A DNA stretch of 64,000 bases from Takakia lepidozioides (GCA_030704615.1 CM060732.1:50449053-50513052), one strand, 5' to 3'; shown: positions 34,240-46,880, counted from the stretch's first letter. Translations and numbers: made by a program. Notes: generated from the sequence alone by a model not told the origin.

Positions 34240-35500
34240 CAACCCAAAAGGACCTCTTGTGTGTGCTGCTTATGTCTGTAGTCAGGTAATGTCGGATTGG
34301 TCTATGAGATCGAACCACCACGGTGTAGCTGAGTAGGCAGAGATTGAAACACGGCCTGTTATGACCAAGCTAACTCTCCCAAGAATGGCAAGCTCGCAAG
34401 AATGTTGCGAGCTTCTCCTCGTCTCATCTCCTCCTCCTCTCCTCCTTCCTGCATCATTTGCTCAACGCCTCCATCCCACGCCCCTGCATATCCTGCGATC
34501 ATCACGTTCCATCCCTCGGCTACATGGTGTGGCGCAGGGAACCAAAAAAAAACGCCAAGTCCCAGCCCTCCTCTGTGTTCACGATTACCCTAGTGGACAA
34601 CCTTATTAGCAATTTTTTGACTTTTTAACCTTTTGCACTTTGATTCATTCTAGGTCAGAGGCTAAAGTCCTGCTATCAGACTTGTCTAGAAAACCAAAAC
34701 ACCACGTAGACAAACATTTGATAATGGTAATAAAATATATTACCATTGGGCTGGTTTGAACACTTGTTAGTAAATTTAGGTTAGGATTTTTAGGTTAGGA
34801 TTTTTCGAAATATTCTGGTTTTTTCTTTGATGTGTGAGATGACAAAGTCCAAGCATGTCACATAAACAAGGAGTTCAACGTAAGGATGATGCAAGTGATT
34901 TGTGGCAAAAAGTGTAAATCATGCCTATGCCTATTTGTTCTAGTTGTGTCATAGGTTGCAACAGAATGGGGCCACCTTTGAATGCGATCCCCATGCTCAT
35001 TTCACCAAGGGCATTATAGACTTCATAATGTAGAGATTGAAAATGGGGTGTATTCTTCACTTGCTAGTACCCATCGTGCAAATTTCTAAACATGAACATG
35101 AAGTTCATAATCATTTTCCAAGGGCATCATTCTCAAACTCCCCATACACCACAATCAGTGGAAATAATTGTATGTTCTCATTTCACACAGGTGTGTAACA
35201 TGCCATGTAAACTAAGCCAACCCCTGCCACGCTCATGGCTGTTTTCACACCGTTCTTGCCTGGGGTGTGGACCACATGTGAGACACCCCACAGTTAGGGC
35301 ATATTTAGACCCACACCTTGGCTCAGTGTACAGACCCGTGATAAAAGCCGTGGAATGTGCCAGGTGTGAGATGGCAGAGCCGTGGAAAAAGCCGGTTTCT
35401 CTTCTAGTGTGTGCTCATTACTTGCCTCAGATTCCACGTGGCGTCTTTCGCCTACTCTCGAGCCACTGCAAAAAATTCGGCTTGTTTCTATCTTCTGTCC
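34240..35500. other. No recognised feature
   Basis: Only a small PPR-like scrap near 34450 (CTCCATCCCACGCCCCTG). The remainder holds short ORFs without motifs. Confidence 0.5.
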
Positions 35501-35501
35501 A

Positions 35502-35760
35502 CTAATCTCCAGCCAAAGCCTCCCTCATTCTTTTCTCCATATTTTGCTGAAAAATACAAAACCCCTCGTGTCTATGCCGGACATAAGCACTTTGCAGCCT
35601 CATCATGTCTTTTTCTTTGAAATAATCAAATATTAATTTTTTAACCCTGTCTAAAGCCTCTGGTCCTGGAGAGTGTTGCTTGTTGACCTGACTATCTCGC
35701 TCGTGGGCATGTTTTCTCTTCCTCCGACCCCCAGACGACGACCCCGGCCCAAAATTTGAG
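35502..35760 (-). CDS. Small unknown open frame
   Basis: On the - strand the C-terminal half of a 159-residue frame looks protein-like: RRKRKHAHERD, LIFDYFKEKDMMRLQSAYVR, FCIFQQNMEKRMREAL. A basic patch is followed by amphipathic helices. No known family; there is no supporting context. Confidence 0.25.
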
Positions 35761-35999
35761 TTTGCAGTCCCTAACATTATAAACCTTTGCCCACTCCAGG
35801 GGATGGGGGGGAGGGGGGAAATAGATAATGGATGTGGGTGGTTGCAATTTTCGTATTTTCTGCAAAAACGGGTCACATGAGATCCTAAAACGATAAAATG
35901 GTGAAGAAATGATGCTATAATGATGGAATGGTGAATAGGGCCTGGAATAGGTGTGTGACCGACCCAATTAAAAATCGACAAAACTTCTCCCTTTCCAAA

Positions 36000-37190
36000 C
36001 AGACACCTTTACACACGTTGGCAGTGCCACGCAACGAAGTCCGAAGACTACAGGAAGCCAAGGAACTGCACTCACGGAGGAGCAAAAGTGATCATAAAGC
36101 GGAGGGAGATGTTTGTCCATGTTTGTGCATGCGATTCTCTTAACTCTATTACAACACATGTGACCCTCAAGGCGCGTGTCACCCGTTGGAACATTGCAGA
36201 TTTAGCCCGCGGTTGCCCATTTTTTTGTTGTGGATGGGTGACCGCCAGCTAAACCTGATGGTCCCAGTTTGCTATTGACTGCTATATCGAAACTTCATTA
36301 AGATATAATATTTTTCGTCCTATTTTTATCTCTTTAGATCAACCAAACACTTCGAAGAACTGGGACAAAAACTCAAGGATCATCAAATATATTACTGAAA
36401 TCAGATAATTGTGATGTGAGCTAAGCATGCATAAAAAGGAGAAAAATACCCGGATTTTAAAAAAAAATCTTTCAGGGTTTTTTTCTAAAAGCAAATTGAG
36501 AGGCTTACCTTTACCTATCATTCACTTACGTCCCTTCCCACCCCGTTATGTTTCGAAATAATATTGTAGGCGAAAGTAAGAACTAGAAGTGGATTATTTC
36601 TTTTGTTCCTCGTTGAAGAAAAATCACGTTGTTACCATAGAGGGTTATCTTCTTGGAATCACAATGTCGTTGCACCTTGTGAGTGCATTGCCTTATTGAC
36701 TCATCTGAGAGGCAGTAATAAAAAATATGTATATATATTTTCATGTCCTTTAATAGATCTTATAATAGGGATGCAATAATTTTGTTTCATGATTGTTAGA
36801 AGCAAAAAAACCATCTGAATTTTTATTTCCTTTTTCTAAATCCTACTTCTTCTTATTCTTGTTATTCCAATGTATTTTTCTATATGCTAAACCTAAAGCT
36901 TTATCCATGGGTGATGCGAAACGGTAATGAAATAGAACCATAATGTATGATGAAAAACCTGTAAATACTGATTCGAGGAATTTCCAAGTTAAAAGGGGGG
37001 AAAATACTTTCGACAAGAAAAAGGCTCATTTCTTTGGATTTATCCTAGAAATTATAAACAAGATTGTTCGATGAGCATGTTCGCACGGGAGATTGTGCTC
37101 GGTAACTATACAACAGTAGCTTATGAGAAAACGGGAGTGAACCATTCAGGGTACAGCACCCGAGACAGAGAAGCAATCATAGTAGGGAGA
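36000..37190. other. AT-rich stretch, no feature
   Basis: No gene, repeat or RNA recognised. Confidence 0.5.
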
Positions 37191-37455
37191 TATAGATACG
37201 GCTGAACGTGGTGTGGAAGGCCAGCTTGCTTGGTGCCTGCAAAATTCGTCAATGTGGAGGTGACAGAACGTGCGGCAAAATGAATTCTCAAGTGGGATCG
37301 AGAGGAGGCAGCTTTCCAACGTCTATGTTGCAGCTGGCAACAGTTCGAGAAATGATGAAGGCCAGAGTTGTGCAGAAGGAGCCAGGCCACAGCTGCATTG
37401 AGCTCAACACCGAAGTGCATACATTCATTGTGGTATTACCAGGATTTTCCTCGGA
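37190..37455 (+). pseudogene. PPR E-domain remnant
   Basis: WKASLLGACKI, then after frame changes MMKARVVQKEPGHSCIELNT and EVHTFIV: the E/E+ region that normally precedes a DYW domain. No PPR modules or DYW around it. Confidence 0.8.
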
Positions 37456-37735
37456 GTAAGGGAAATGACAGAGCTCACGTGCTCTTGTAGTTTTTGCAGA
37501 TCAAGCAATGAGCAACAAACTGTTCTGACTGGAGTTTTTCTCAGATGCTTCACAGTGGTGGTTTCATAATGTACCTTTTTTTCATCTTGGACATGAAATG
37601 ATTGGCACTGGCCTTTTTATGCACTCGGCTGTTTCACTTGGTAACAATAATACTCTTCACTAGGAAAAGGTAGCAAAAGCACTGCACCCATTTTTCTCGA
37701 AGGACAAGACAGCAACGTCCTACTTCAAATGATGG

Positions 37736-38396
37736 TTTGTCTCTAGAAAAACAATTGAACCATGTACAATATAACCTGTCTAGATCTCAATTGAGACTAC
37801 ATAATTCTTTTCACTGTCATTCCTATGTTTACTAAGGCTCTTATGTGCTATTCTTATTCCTCCTCTGTCATTACAGTATTGTTGTAACCTGGGCAGAGAG
37901 CTATTTCACACCTGATCCTCCCAAACAGAATTATAGTAGGTACACAACGTATTTCTCTCCTTCTCTCCTGTTCCGCTCAAACAAGGCTATGGCAAGCAAA
38001 CAACGTCTCTCTTTCCTTCTTTCCTATTCCTCTCAAACAAGGCTTTGCTTGTAATGTCTCTCTCTCCTTTTCTCATGTTCCGCTCAAACAAGGCTTTCCT
38101 TGCAATGTGTCTCTCTCCTTCTCTCCTGCAGTTCAAGAAGTTCAAGAAAATCAAGAACACTAAGTGCCATCTGATGGTTCTGGGGTCAAATCCTGCTATT
38201 TAGATGCCTTTGTGGTGAGGTTGTTGTGGAAGAGGTTATTTTCTCCTATCACTATTAAGAGGCTTGATTTGTGAGCTGTCGCTCTCAGATGGTTTTAAAA
38301 ACTGTCATCAAGCTCTGTCGTAGGTTGGTTGAATTGTAGGGATGAAAATAATAAAAGCCTAAACCACCAACTTCCGGGGGCGATTCGGAGGTGAGA
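37736..38396 (+). repeat. LTR-like dispersed repeat, copy 2
   Basis: Same block as 21696-22355, in the same orientation, 661 bp, closely similar. The shared edges are TTTGTCTCTAG on the left and GATTCGGAGGT on the right; flanks differ. Confidence 0.65.
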
Positions 38397-38810
38397 CCAC
38401 TATTTTACACCTGGATATCTTGCAACAGCCTGTAAATCCATAGTTTACTTTTGCGTTACCTATTGCTTTTTGGTGTTGTTGAGGCTATTCATTGATGTGA
38501 CTATGTCCACCTCCTCTCCTCTCTAATTCATCTAGAGCATGTTATCTTAAGAATTGTTCAAAATAATGTCGGAAGTCCAAACTTGGTCTAACTTTGTCAA
38601 CCTCACCCTCTTAAACTGGATGATGTACAAGAAGACCTTATATACAATGAAGATGCAGGGATGGACAACATGTCGTTTTGAAAGAGGGCATTCCCTAATG
38701 ATACCACCGTGGGTCCAAACAATGTTGTCCAATTTGTGTTGAATTGTTAACTACACCACAAGCTGAATAATGAGAGATGATTTCATGACCTCAGAATGAA
38801 TAGACACCAT
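38397..38810. other. No recognised feature
   Basis: Short open frames only. Confidence 0.5.
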
Positions 38811-38839
38811 TGCCATTGTCAAAGAAATCAGTTCCCCTA

Positions 38840-38980
38840 TGAAACTTCCACAGGTCCAAAGAAGCTCTCAAGGGCTCACAAAATTCGGTGAGGTCCAGCT
38901 CCTCAACAGCTTTGAGCACATCCTCAGCATTGATGGTTTGTCGCTTTGATTCACGACATATTTCATTTGCTCTGTTACCA
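38840..38980 (-). pseudogene. Histone-fold exon remnant, DPB4/POLE3-like
   Basis: On the - strand an acceptor-like GTAACAG is followed by ANEICRESKRQTINAEDVLK and AVEELDLTEFCEPLRASLD. This is the second half of the histone fold of the small DNA polymerase epsilon subunit (POLE3/Dpb4, NF-YB-like). The first helix exon is not recognisable nearby, and after RASLD the frame continues into unrelated sequence. Most likely a captured or orphan exon. Confidence 0.65.
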
Positions 38981-39439
38981 TCCCTGGTGTGTTCATTGGT
39001 CCATCTGTCTTTCTGTCTCAATCTGTAGGGTGTGGAATTGATCTTTGAAAGCACCCATGCCCAATGAAAGAAGGAAAGATAGAAACTTCACTTTGTCCCA
39101 TGGTAGCTAGGTGGGAAAGTGGGTGGGGGTTATATTGTGTCGACATTCCGTGCCACGTTTGGTTTGTGCATTATTCCACTAACCCCCCCAGCTCTGGCCC
39201 CACTCCGTTGCCACCTCAGCCTTGTGCAGCTCTCCAACTCGCTGGACCCACACCATGTCCAGCACGATGCCCCTTGCTTACTTTCTGAAGACATTGTGTG
39301 CTCACCTGCAAGCCCGGCCGTCCAGTATGCAGCCCTCTTTAACTGTTTACCATTTCTGCTCTCATTAAACATTGAAACAAACTTTCCTGTTGCAGCAACC
39401 AAATTCAGATATAATGAAAAAGCATACCAGAGGGTCATG

Positions 39440-39845
39440 TCGGGCTAGGGATCGAAAAATCCCCTCCTGTCTCTCAAGGGATTTTACAGCTGATAGTTCA
39501 CCCCCTCTGGGCAAGCCGCATCCAAATGTCGTTAGACTTCCAAACTGGCGTGCCTTCTTCAACTCATCTGCAAAATCTGCACAACACAAAGAAAATCTAT
39601 TGAGAGGTAGAGCCAAATTTCAAAGAAAGATTCACGAATCGAGTACATACTTGTACTAAACCGGTTATTGGGCTAATTTCCAACCTCTGACTGCCGTGGC
39701 TGTGCCCCCAACTTCGCCTTTTCAGCATTATCTCCTGTTTTCATCCCCTGATTCCCATTTCCTGCAGCCACACCGCCCAAGCCAGAAAGTGTTAAGGCAA
39801 AACTCTCCATAAAATATACACTGCTATCATAGTCCTTCACAATTT
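39440..39845 (-). pseudogene. Two exon-like segments of an unknown gene
   Basis: On the - strand: SSVYFMESFALTLSGLGGVA (near 39820) ending after QPRQSEVGN with a stop; and, after an acceptor-like TTGTGCAG (39586), DFADELKKARQFGSLTTFGC, GLPRGGELSAVKSLERQEGI and FRSLARHDPLV before a GTATGC donor. Composition and splice borders look genuine. Family not recognised. Confidence 0.35.
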
Positions 39846-39849
39846 CACA

Positions 39850-40598
39850 AAACAGAATTTACCGCAGAATGGAGAATAGCAGTGACAACTATTTTCTGCA
39901 CATTGGCTTTGATGTTAGGGTACAGCATCGCATTCAGCAACACCTTGCCCACCTGCATGCAGATCACCATCCCATCTCATGCCATGTCCAGCATAAAATA
40001 TTTGAGACCACAAGATTGCCCAAGACAATGTCCATGAGGCGTTGGAATGTAGAGGTGACATTGCACAAACCAAAATGCATGGTCTCATATTAGTATTTGC
40101 CCATGCGACACACAAAGGAGTCTTTTCCTTGGCTGCTTCAGTAAGAGGAACTTGCCCAAAAACCAGATGCAAGATCAAGAGAGGAGAAAATTGTAGCACC
40201 ATGCAATTGATCCAAGGTCGCATTAATCTTGGGTAGTGGGTATGCATCCTTTTTGGTGATGTCATTCAGTTTCCTGAAGTCAACACAGAAGCGGGTGGTG
40301 CCATCTTTCTTACCAACCAGGACAATTGGACTGGCCCAAAGAAAACTGAAGGCTTAATCACACCAGCATCAAGCATTTTCTGGACTTCTTCTTGGACTAT
40401 AGCACGTTCCTTGACACTCTCTCGATATGCAAATTGTTTAATAGGAGGTCCTTCCGTGACAATGTCATGTTGAAGGATGGGAGTGCGCCCTAAATCAATG
40501 GATCCCAAACTGAAAACGTCTAGATTCTTTGCAATAACCATCTCCACTCTCCTCCTTTGGCAAATTGGTGAAAAGTTCCTCATTGCATGTGTGCACAA
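39850..40598 (-). pseudogene. Ty3/gypsy reverse transcriptase remnant
   Basis: On the - strand: TEGPPIKQFAYRESVKERAI, EEVQKMLDAGVIKPS (RT entry), then in other frames LNDITKKDAYPLPKINATLD, QLHGATIFSSLDLASGF (catalytic motif region, FSSLDL) and HFGLCNVTSTFQRLMDIVL. Several stops. No LTRs were found next to it. Confidence 0.85.
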
Positions 40599-41002
40599 AA
40601 GACTACATCCTGCAATATGTTGTCCCTACTATTCAAGGTTGGTGTATTAATGTGAGGACTAGATTCCCCTTTCAAACCTGTGAGTTGCCACATGCTTTCA
40701 ACTCTTAAAAGGATCTTAGTCTGGTTGTGCTTAGGTGCTGCACCATCGACAGTCTCTGGATCATTGTCTCAATGATCTGTATAGCAAGCCTATCTCAAGT
40801 ATTACGTAAGCCAATTTTTACAGATACTGCAGACCATGCAGAAGCTCCAGCAAAGACCCACAATGAGGTTGCCATTGCAAAAGAACAACTTCAATACATG
40901 ACTTTTGCGAGAAAAATCAAAGAAAACACAAACCGGATTAAGAAGGTGGACAGGGAGCCAGGGGCTTGCAAATAAGAACCAATTTGGTTGCTACATATTA
41001 GA

Positions 41003-41450
41003 TCACCACTTGTACATCCTTCGTAGAACAGAAGGAAGAGGACACAGACGTACATCATTGCAGAACATTATGGTAGCCTTGGCCTCCTTAGACCCTTGTT
41101 TGGCATCTTTGCGGCGTTTCACTATCAGCTGCCCCACACCCATGTCCTTCCATGCTTTTTCTTCTCCCTCATTTGCCTGCCCATGCCACACACTACTTTG
41201 GAATGCAACACCACAAGGATATCAATTCAAAGATAGCTCCCAAGCATGTGCACCGACTGGTTGCTGCCACTTCTGCCCAGTCATAACAAACCTTCCCTCT
41301 CTCAGCCTTCCAATCCACAGATCCTATCTTAATTCTACGCAGCTCGCAGAGTTGCAAAAGTGTGGGAAAGCTGTCAGTGACTTTTATGTAGAGCTTGGAC
41401 TTCACTTCGTACACCACTCTGATGCCTGTCTCCTCTGTCCTCTTCACGGT
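41003..41450 (-). pseudogene. Ran-binding-domain (NUP50-like) exon remnants
   Basis: On the - strand two segments: GIRVVYEVKSKLYIKV (about 41400) and NEGEEKAWKDMGVGQLIVKR followed by GSKEAKATIMFCNDV (41180-41050). VxxVKSKLY and WKDMGVGQL fit the first strands of a RanBP1-type domain as found in plant NUP50-like nucleoporins. The rest of the protein is absent. Confidence 0.5.
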
Positions 41451-41864
41451 CTGACAAGACCAAGCTGACTCTCGCAAGAACCTTGTAAACATCAGGAAGA
41501 ATACCAAATCATGGCACTAACAGGAGGCAGAGATGGAAACACAGCCTGACAATAACCTGTTGTGTGTGCTGCTTGTGTCTGTAGTCAGATAATGTCGGAT
41601 TGATCTATGAATCTGGACCCACACTCGATCCCTGCTCCTTCAGTTATCCATACCTTTGCTTGCAAGGTGAACGATGGCGGAAAACGCAGAGCTACTGCAG
41701 TTCAAGAAGATCAAGATCCGGGCATTGCGGACAGTTCCAAAAACGTTGGCGCGACGATTTCTATTGGTCTATTTCTCGCGGGCCGTCCGGGCAGATTCCA
41801 AAGAATTGACGACGATGATGACCTGGCTACGATGACATGGCGACGAAACGTGGCGACGATGACG

Positions 41865-42310
41865 TGGCACTATGGCACCCTATACCTGCTCTACGCTAAA
41901 CTAGCTTCTGACCTTCGGTCGTCGCTAGAACTAGGGCTCTGCGTTGGTCCGCACTACTAGCGACGAATTCTGAGAACTGCGTTCAATTGGCACAAAAAGG
42001 GGTGGGTCATCCCCATGCATACAGTGATTCTTTTGATAATTGGAAATATATACTATGCAGAAAACATGAGGAACAATACAAAAGTATAACATAGGCATAC
42101 CCCTATCTATGCCCAAGAAGTGAGGGGGATTTGAACCCCCTTTTCTGCCCGGTATGCAGACACCCCTCCCCCTCCCCCTCCCCCGTCCCTCCCCAAGCAT
42201 CAGACATCACATCAAATAATAACCCCATGTAGCTGCACTGATCGCCCTCCCGAAATAAGGAAAGGAAAAAAAACATCCAGAAAAATCGAGAAACCCAAGC
42301 CCTCCTTAGG
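41865..42310 (+). repeat. Four-copy dispersed repeat, copy B
   Basis: Matches 25955-26420 throughout, with an extra AAAAGGGGTGGGTCATCCCC segment also seen in copies C (47410) and D (50876). It contains a tRNA T-arm-like GAGGGGGATTTGAACCCCC but no full tRNA. Confidence 0.8.
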
Positions 42311-42560
42311 CCTCTCTTAGTCTCCTCAGCACTTGGCACGCATCCTTCAGGCTTCCGCATTTAGCATACATGTTCACTAAGGTATTCTCCAAATTAATAT
42401 ATGACCCAGTTCCAGTTTTGATAATGTCAGCATGAACCCTTTTGCCCTTTTCCAGGGCCCATGCATAGAGAATGCAAATGAAGGTGACCCGGTCACCCTT
42501 GCCTGTAGCATTTGCTCATAGATCTCAAAAGCTTCCTTACCAAACCGATGCAATCATTGC
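42310..42560 (-). pseudogene. PPR fragment joined after a DYW relic
   Basis: On the - strand FEIYEQMLQAR, WALEKGKRVHADIIKTGTGS and NLENTLVNMYAKCGSLKDAC. It follows the DYW relic directly, so the normal gene order is broken at about 42560. Confidence 0.8.
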
Positions 42561-42561
42561 A

Positions 42562-44600
42562 CTCCAGAACAAATCCCATCTTCAAAGTGGTGAAAGCGGT
42601 TGGCGTCCCATACAAAAAATTGCTCGGCCAACAATCTTTGAGATGAATTTGGTGGAGGTGTGGCAGTCACCACACACTCGAAGATTTCTTGATGAGACGG
42701 AGAGGCGTCCTAGGGGTCGTGCTGATCAGCCCAAAACCATTGGCCAGCTTCTCACTGTGGTGGCAAGGAGAAAACTCCTTTTCCTCCTCCCCCATTTCGC
42801 AATACAAAGCGCGTGTCAGGCACATACCCCGCCTCCTTCATGTGCCCAGACAATTTTCTCAGCTCAGCATGGATTTCCTTAATTATGGGATGCAACTTGT
42901 CATCTACAATGAATGTGTGCACCCTGTTGCCAACCTCAATGCAGCAGCGACCTGGCTCCTGGCTCCTTTCTAACCCCTCTGACCTTGATCATTCTTCTCA
43001 CCTTTGCAGTATCATCCCACCTGCCAGCTGCGTCATAGATGTTTGATAGCAACACATAAGTCGCGCTATCCTGTTCATCCCACTAGAGGATAGATGTTGC
43101 CGCACGTTCAGCCATCTCCACATTGCCATGGATTCTGCAGGCACCAAGCAAGGCATTCCACACCACAACATCTGGATTTCAGTAGGCCAGTGTGGCTGCA
43201 TGCAGAGAGAACCATATAAAGGTGATACTGTCCAGCTTCAAGCCTTTCTTTTGCATTCCTTTAAATAGTTGCAGGACCTCCCTATGACAACCATGTTGGG
43301 CATATCCTGCGATCATCGCATTCCACGACACCACATTTCATTCAGCCATATTGTCAAATACTCACTTTGCATCCTCACTGCACCCACATTTCACATACAT
43401 GTCCACCAGGGCAGCGTCTAGAATGACATTTGGTACACTTCCAGCTTTGATGATGTCACCATGGCGCACCTCTTTGCTGGAACGCCACGGAACGCCATGC
43501 ATCCATGCCTCCATGGAACGCCATGCTCTGCCAGGCTTGCAAACGCACACAAACATGATGTGGTCGGGCTTCACCCCTTCCCCCGTGCCTCCATCCCGCG
43601 CTCCTGCTGTGCATATCCTGCAAGCATGGCGTTCCATGACACCAAATCTCATTCAGCCATATTGTTGAACACTCCCTCCCACATTTGGCATACATGTCTA
43701 CGAGGGTATTGTTCATAATCACATCTGGTACAATGCCAGCTTTGGTGATGCAACCATGCACCTCTTTGCCCTTTTCCAGGGCTGCCAGGCTTGAACACGC
43801 AGTGCAAATGCACACAAACGTGATGTGGTCGGGCTTCACCCCCTCGCACATCATTCCAAGGCCTGCATCCCGCGCCCCTGCTGTGCATACCCTGCAAGCA
43901 TTGAGTTCCATGACACCACATCTCGTTCAGCCATAGTCCTGAAAACTCCCTTCGAATCCTTAATGCACCCACATTTGGCATACATGTCCACCAGGGCAGT
44001 GTTCAGGATGACATCCGGTACAATTCCAGCTTTGACAATGTCACCATGGACCTCTTTCCCCTTTTCCAGAGCTGCCAGGCTTGCACACACACTGCAAACA
44101 CAAACAAATGTGATGTGGTCCTTAATGCACCCACATTTGACATACATGTCCACCAGGGCAGTGTTCAGCATGACACCGGGTACAATTCCAGATTTGCCAA
44201 TGCAACCATGGACCTCTCTGCACTTTTCCAGGCTGCCAGGCTTGCACACGCACTGCACACGCACACAAACATGATGTGGTCGAGCTTCACCCCTTCCCCC
44301 ATCATTTGCTGATAGGTCTCCAAAGCCCCATCCCGCGCCCCTGCTGTGCACACCCTGCAAGCATCGCGTTCCACGACACCACATCTCATTCAGCCATAGG
44401 TTGAACACTCCCTTGGCATCCTCAATGCTCCCACATTTGGCATACATGTCCACCAGAGCAGTGTTCAGGATGACATCTGGTACAATTGATGATGTCACCA
44501 TGGATCTCTTTGCCAGGGCTGCCAGACGCACTGCAAACGCACACAAACGTTATGTGGGCGGTTTCACCCCTTCCCCCATCATTTGCTCATAGGTCCATCC
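42562..44600 (-). pseudogene. PPR-E-DYW remnant
   Basis: On the - strand from 44546: DVILNTALVDMYAKCGSIED, HGCIGKSGIVPGVMLNTALV, AALEKGKEVHGDIVKAGIVP, ERDVVSWNSMLAGYAQQ, then scrambled modules to about 43300. E-domain pieces (ALLGACRIHG type, ALEWDEQD, AGRWDDTAKVRRMIKVRG) follow at 43200-42950. A DYW relic (CHHSEKLANGFGLIS near 42750, then NRFHHFEDGICS) ends at about 42565 in other frames. HSE is kept, but the CxxC part is out of frame. Confidence 0.85.
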
Positions 44601-44639
44601 TGCACCCCTGCTGTGCATACCCTGCAAACAGCCTCGGTT

Positions 44640-44935
44640 GTCCCACCATTGACTGGGGTCAGAAAAGTATTCATTTCTCCTCATCTCTGTTACCTCTTTT
44701 AGGATACTTTCCTGTTGTCAGTTGGGAGTATCATGTCAAAGTCACTCCAAACTATCAAAGATTCACTCAACCAGCTAACTTGAAGAATTCAATATGGATA
44801 TTTAGGGCCGATTCTGATAAGAGGGAAAAACAGGGTGGAACGTGTTGAAGAAGGTGCCTTCATTAGCAACGCTTTTATCAATTGTGCCGCTGCTGCTGCG
44901 GCTTCCACTTCACCATCTACCCATGCAGGTTTCTT
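44640..44935 (-). repeat. PPR-leader repeat with first-exon motif
   Basis: Contains GACTGGGGTCAGAAAAGTAT, GTCACTCCAAACTATC and, on the - strand, [20 protein letters not shown]. Confidence 0.75.
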
Positions 44936-46690
44936 GTAGGTAATCATAGGTAATCTGGAAAACGGCTCCTGGCAAATCACCTTCATCTTCTCAGATAATC
45001 TTCTCAGCTCAGCATGGATTTCCTTAATTCTGGGATGCAACTTGCCATCTACAATGAAGGTGTGCACCCTGTTGCAAACCTCAATGCAGCAGCGACCTGG
45101 CTCCTTTTCAACCCCTCTGACCTTCATCATTCTTCTCACCTTTACAGTATCAACCCACCTGCCAGCTACAGCATAGATGTTTGATAGCAACATAAGTCAT
45201 GGCATCCTGTTCATTCCACTTGAGGATAGATGTTGCCGCACGTTCAAGTCCACTGCCTCATCCAGTTGTCCCGTACGTCCAAGAAGGTCCACCATGCAGC
45301 CAAAGTGCTATATTGTCGGAGTGACACCATGATCTTGAATCAGGGAATCGAAGTAGCGTCTTCCTTCATTCAGAAGGCCAGTGTGGCTGCATGCAGAGAG
45401 AACACATACTGCTTCAAGCCGTTCTTTTGCATTCCTTCAAATAGTTGTAGGACCTCCCTATGACAACCATGCTGTGCATATCCTGCGATCATTGCATTCC
45501 ACGACACCACATCTCATTCAGCCATATTGTCGAACACTCCCTTTGCATCCTCCATGCACCCACATTTGGCATACATGTCCACCAGGGCAGTGTTCAGGAT
45601 CACATCTGGTACAATTCCAGCTCTGACGATGTCGCCATGCACCTCTTCGCCCTTTTCCAGGGCTGCCAGGCTTGCACACGCACTGCAAACGCACACAAAC
45701 GTGATGTGGTCAGGCTTCACCCCGTCGCACATCATTTGCTCATAGGTCTCCAAAGCCTCCATCCCACGTCCTGTGCATACCCTGCAAGCACCGCACTCCA
45801 CGACACCACACCTCGTTTAGCCATAGTGTCGAACACTCCCTCTGCATCCTAGATGCACCCACATTTTGCAAACATGTCCACCAGGGTATTGTTCAGAATG
45901 ACAGCTGGTACAATTCCAGCTCTGAAGATGTCGCCATGGACCTCTTTCCCTTTTTCCAGAGCTGCCAGGTCAGTGTTTAGAATGACATTTGGTACAATTC
46001 CAGCTTTGACGATAACCCCATGCACCTCTTTGCCCTTCTCTAGGGCTGCCAGGCTTGCACGACGCCACATCTTGTTCAGCCATAGTGGTACAATTCCAGC
46101 TCTGAAGATGCCGCCATGGACCTCTTTCCCGGTTTCCAGAGCTGCCAGGGCAATGTTCAGAATGACGTTTGGTACAATTCCAGCTTTGATGATATCCCCA
46201 TGCACCTCTTTGCCCTTCTCCAGGGCTGCCAGGCTTGCACAAGCATTGCAAATGCACACAAACAGGATGTGCTTCCCCCAAATGCGTCCCTGCTGTGCAT
46301 ATCATGCAATCATCACACTCCACAACACCACCTCTCGTTCAGCCATACTGTCGAACACTCCCTTGGCATCCTTAATGCATCCACATTTGACATACATGTC
46401 CACCAGGGCAGTGTTCAGCATGACACCGGGTACAATTCCAGATTTGACGATGCAACCATGGACCTCTTTGCACTTTTCCAGGCTGCCAGGCTTGCACACG
46501 CACTGCAAACGCACACAAACATGATGTGGTCGAGCTTCACCCCTTCCCCCATCATTTGCTGATAGGTCTCCAAAGCCCCATCCCGCGCCCCTGCTGTGCA
46601 CACCCTGCAAGCATCGCGTTCCACGACACCACATCTCGTTCAGCCATAGGTTGAACACTCCCTTGGCATCCTCAATGCTCCCACAGTGCT
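44936..46690 (-). pseudogene. PPR-E remnant with internal duplications
   Basis: On the - strand PPR modules (CGCIKDAKGVFDSMAEREVV, DHIMFVCVCSACASL, EKGKEVHGDIIKAGIVPNVI) run to an E/E+ domain at 45193-44960: LLSNIYAVAGRWVDTVKVRR, GVEKEPGRCCIEVCNRVHTF and IHAELRRLSEKMKV. That domain passes straight into the leader-exon motif [10 protein letters not shown]. The block 46360-46690 nearly repeats 44100-44460. No DYW end. Confidence 0.85.
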
Positions 46691-46880
46691 CGATTTTTAT
46701 GGACAGGAAAGAACCTGCAAATGTACCCAAAGAACACTTCAAAACAAGTAGCTTGGCAAAGAGAGAGGTTACGATACTAAGCTTCAAATTGAATTGCCCT
46801 AACATGAGCAGATGTAATCGCTTTTCAACTACTTTCTGGAACTTCCGATGGATAGCTTCCAACATAATTTGAAGATAATG
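46691..46880 (-). other. Non-PPR segment inserted within PPR sequence
   Basis: On the - strand this 190-bp piece is open in frame with the PPR that follows: EAIHRKFQKVVEKRLHLLML, LVLKCSLGTFAGSFLSIKIE, then CGSIEDAKGVFN. It has no counterpart in the near-identical duplicate at 44460. Origin unknown. Confidence 0.6.

Noticed and set aside
42115..42165. Possible tRNA gene (T-arm-like GAGGGGGATTTGAACCCCC)
   Set aside because: No matching acceptor stem, D arm or anticodon arm on either strand; part of a dispersed repeat, and the other copy has lost the pairing.
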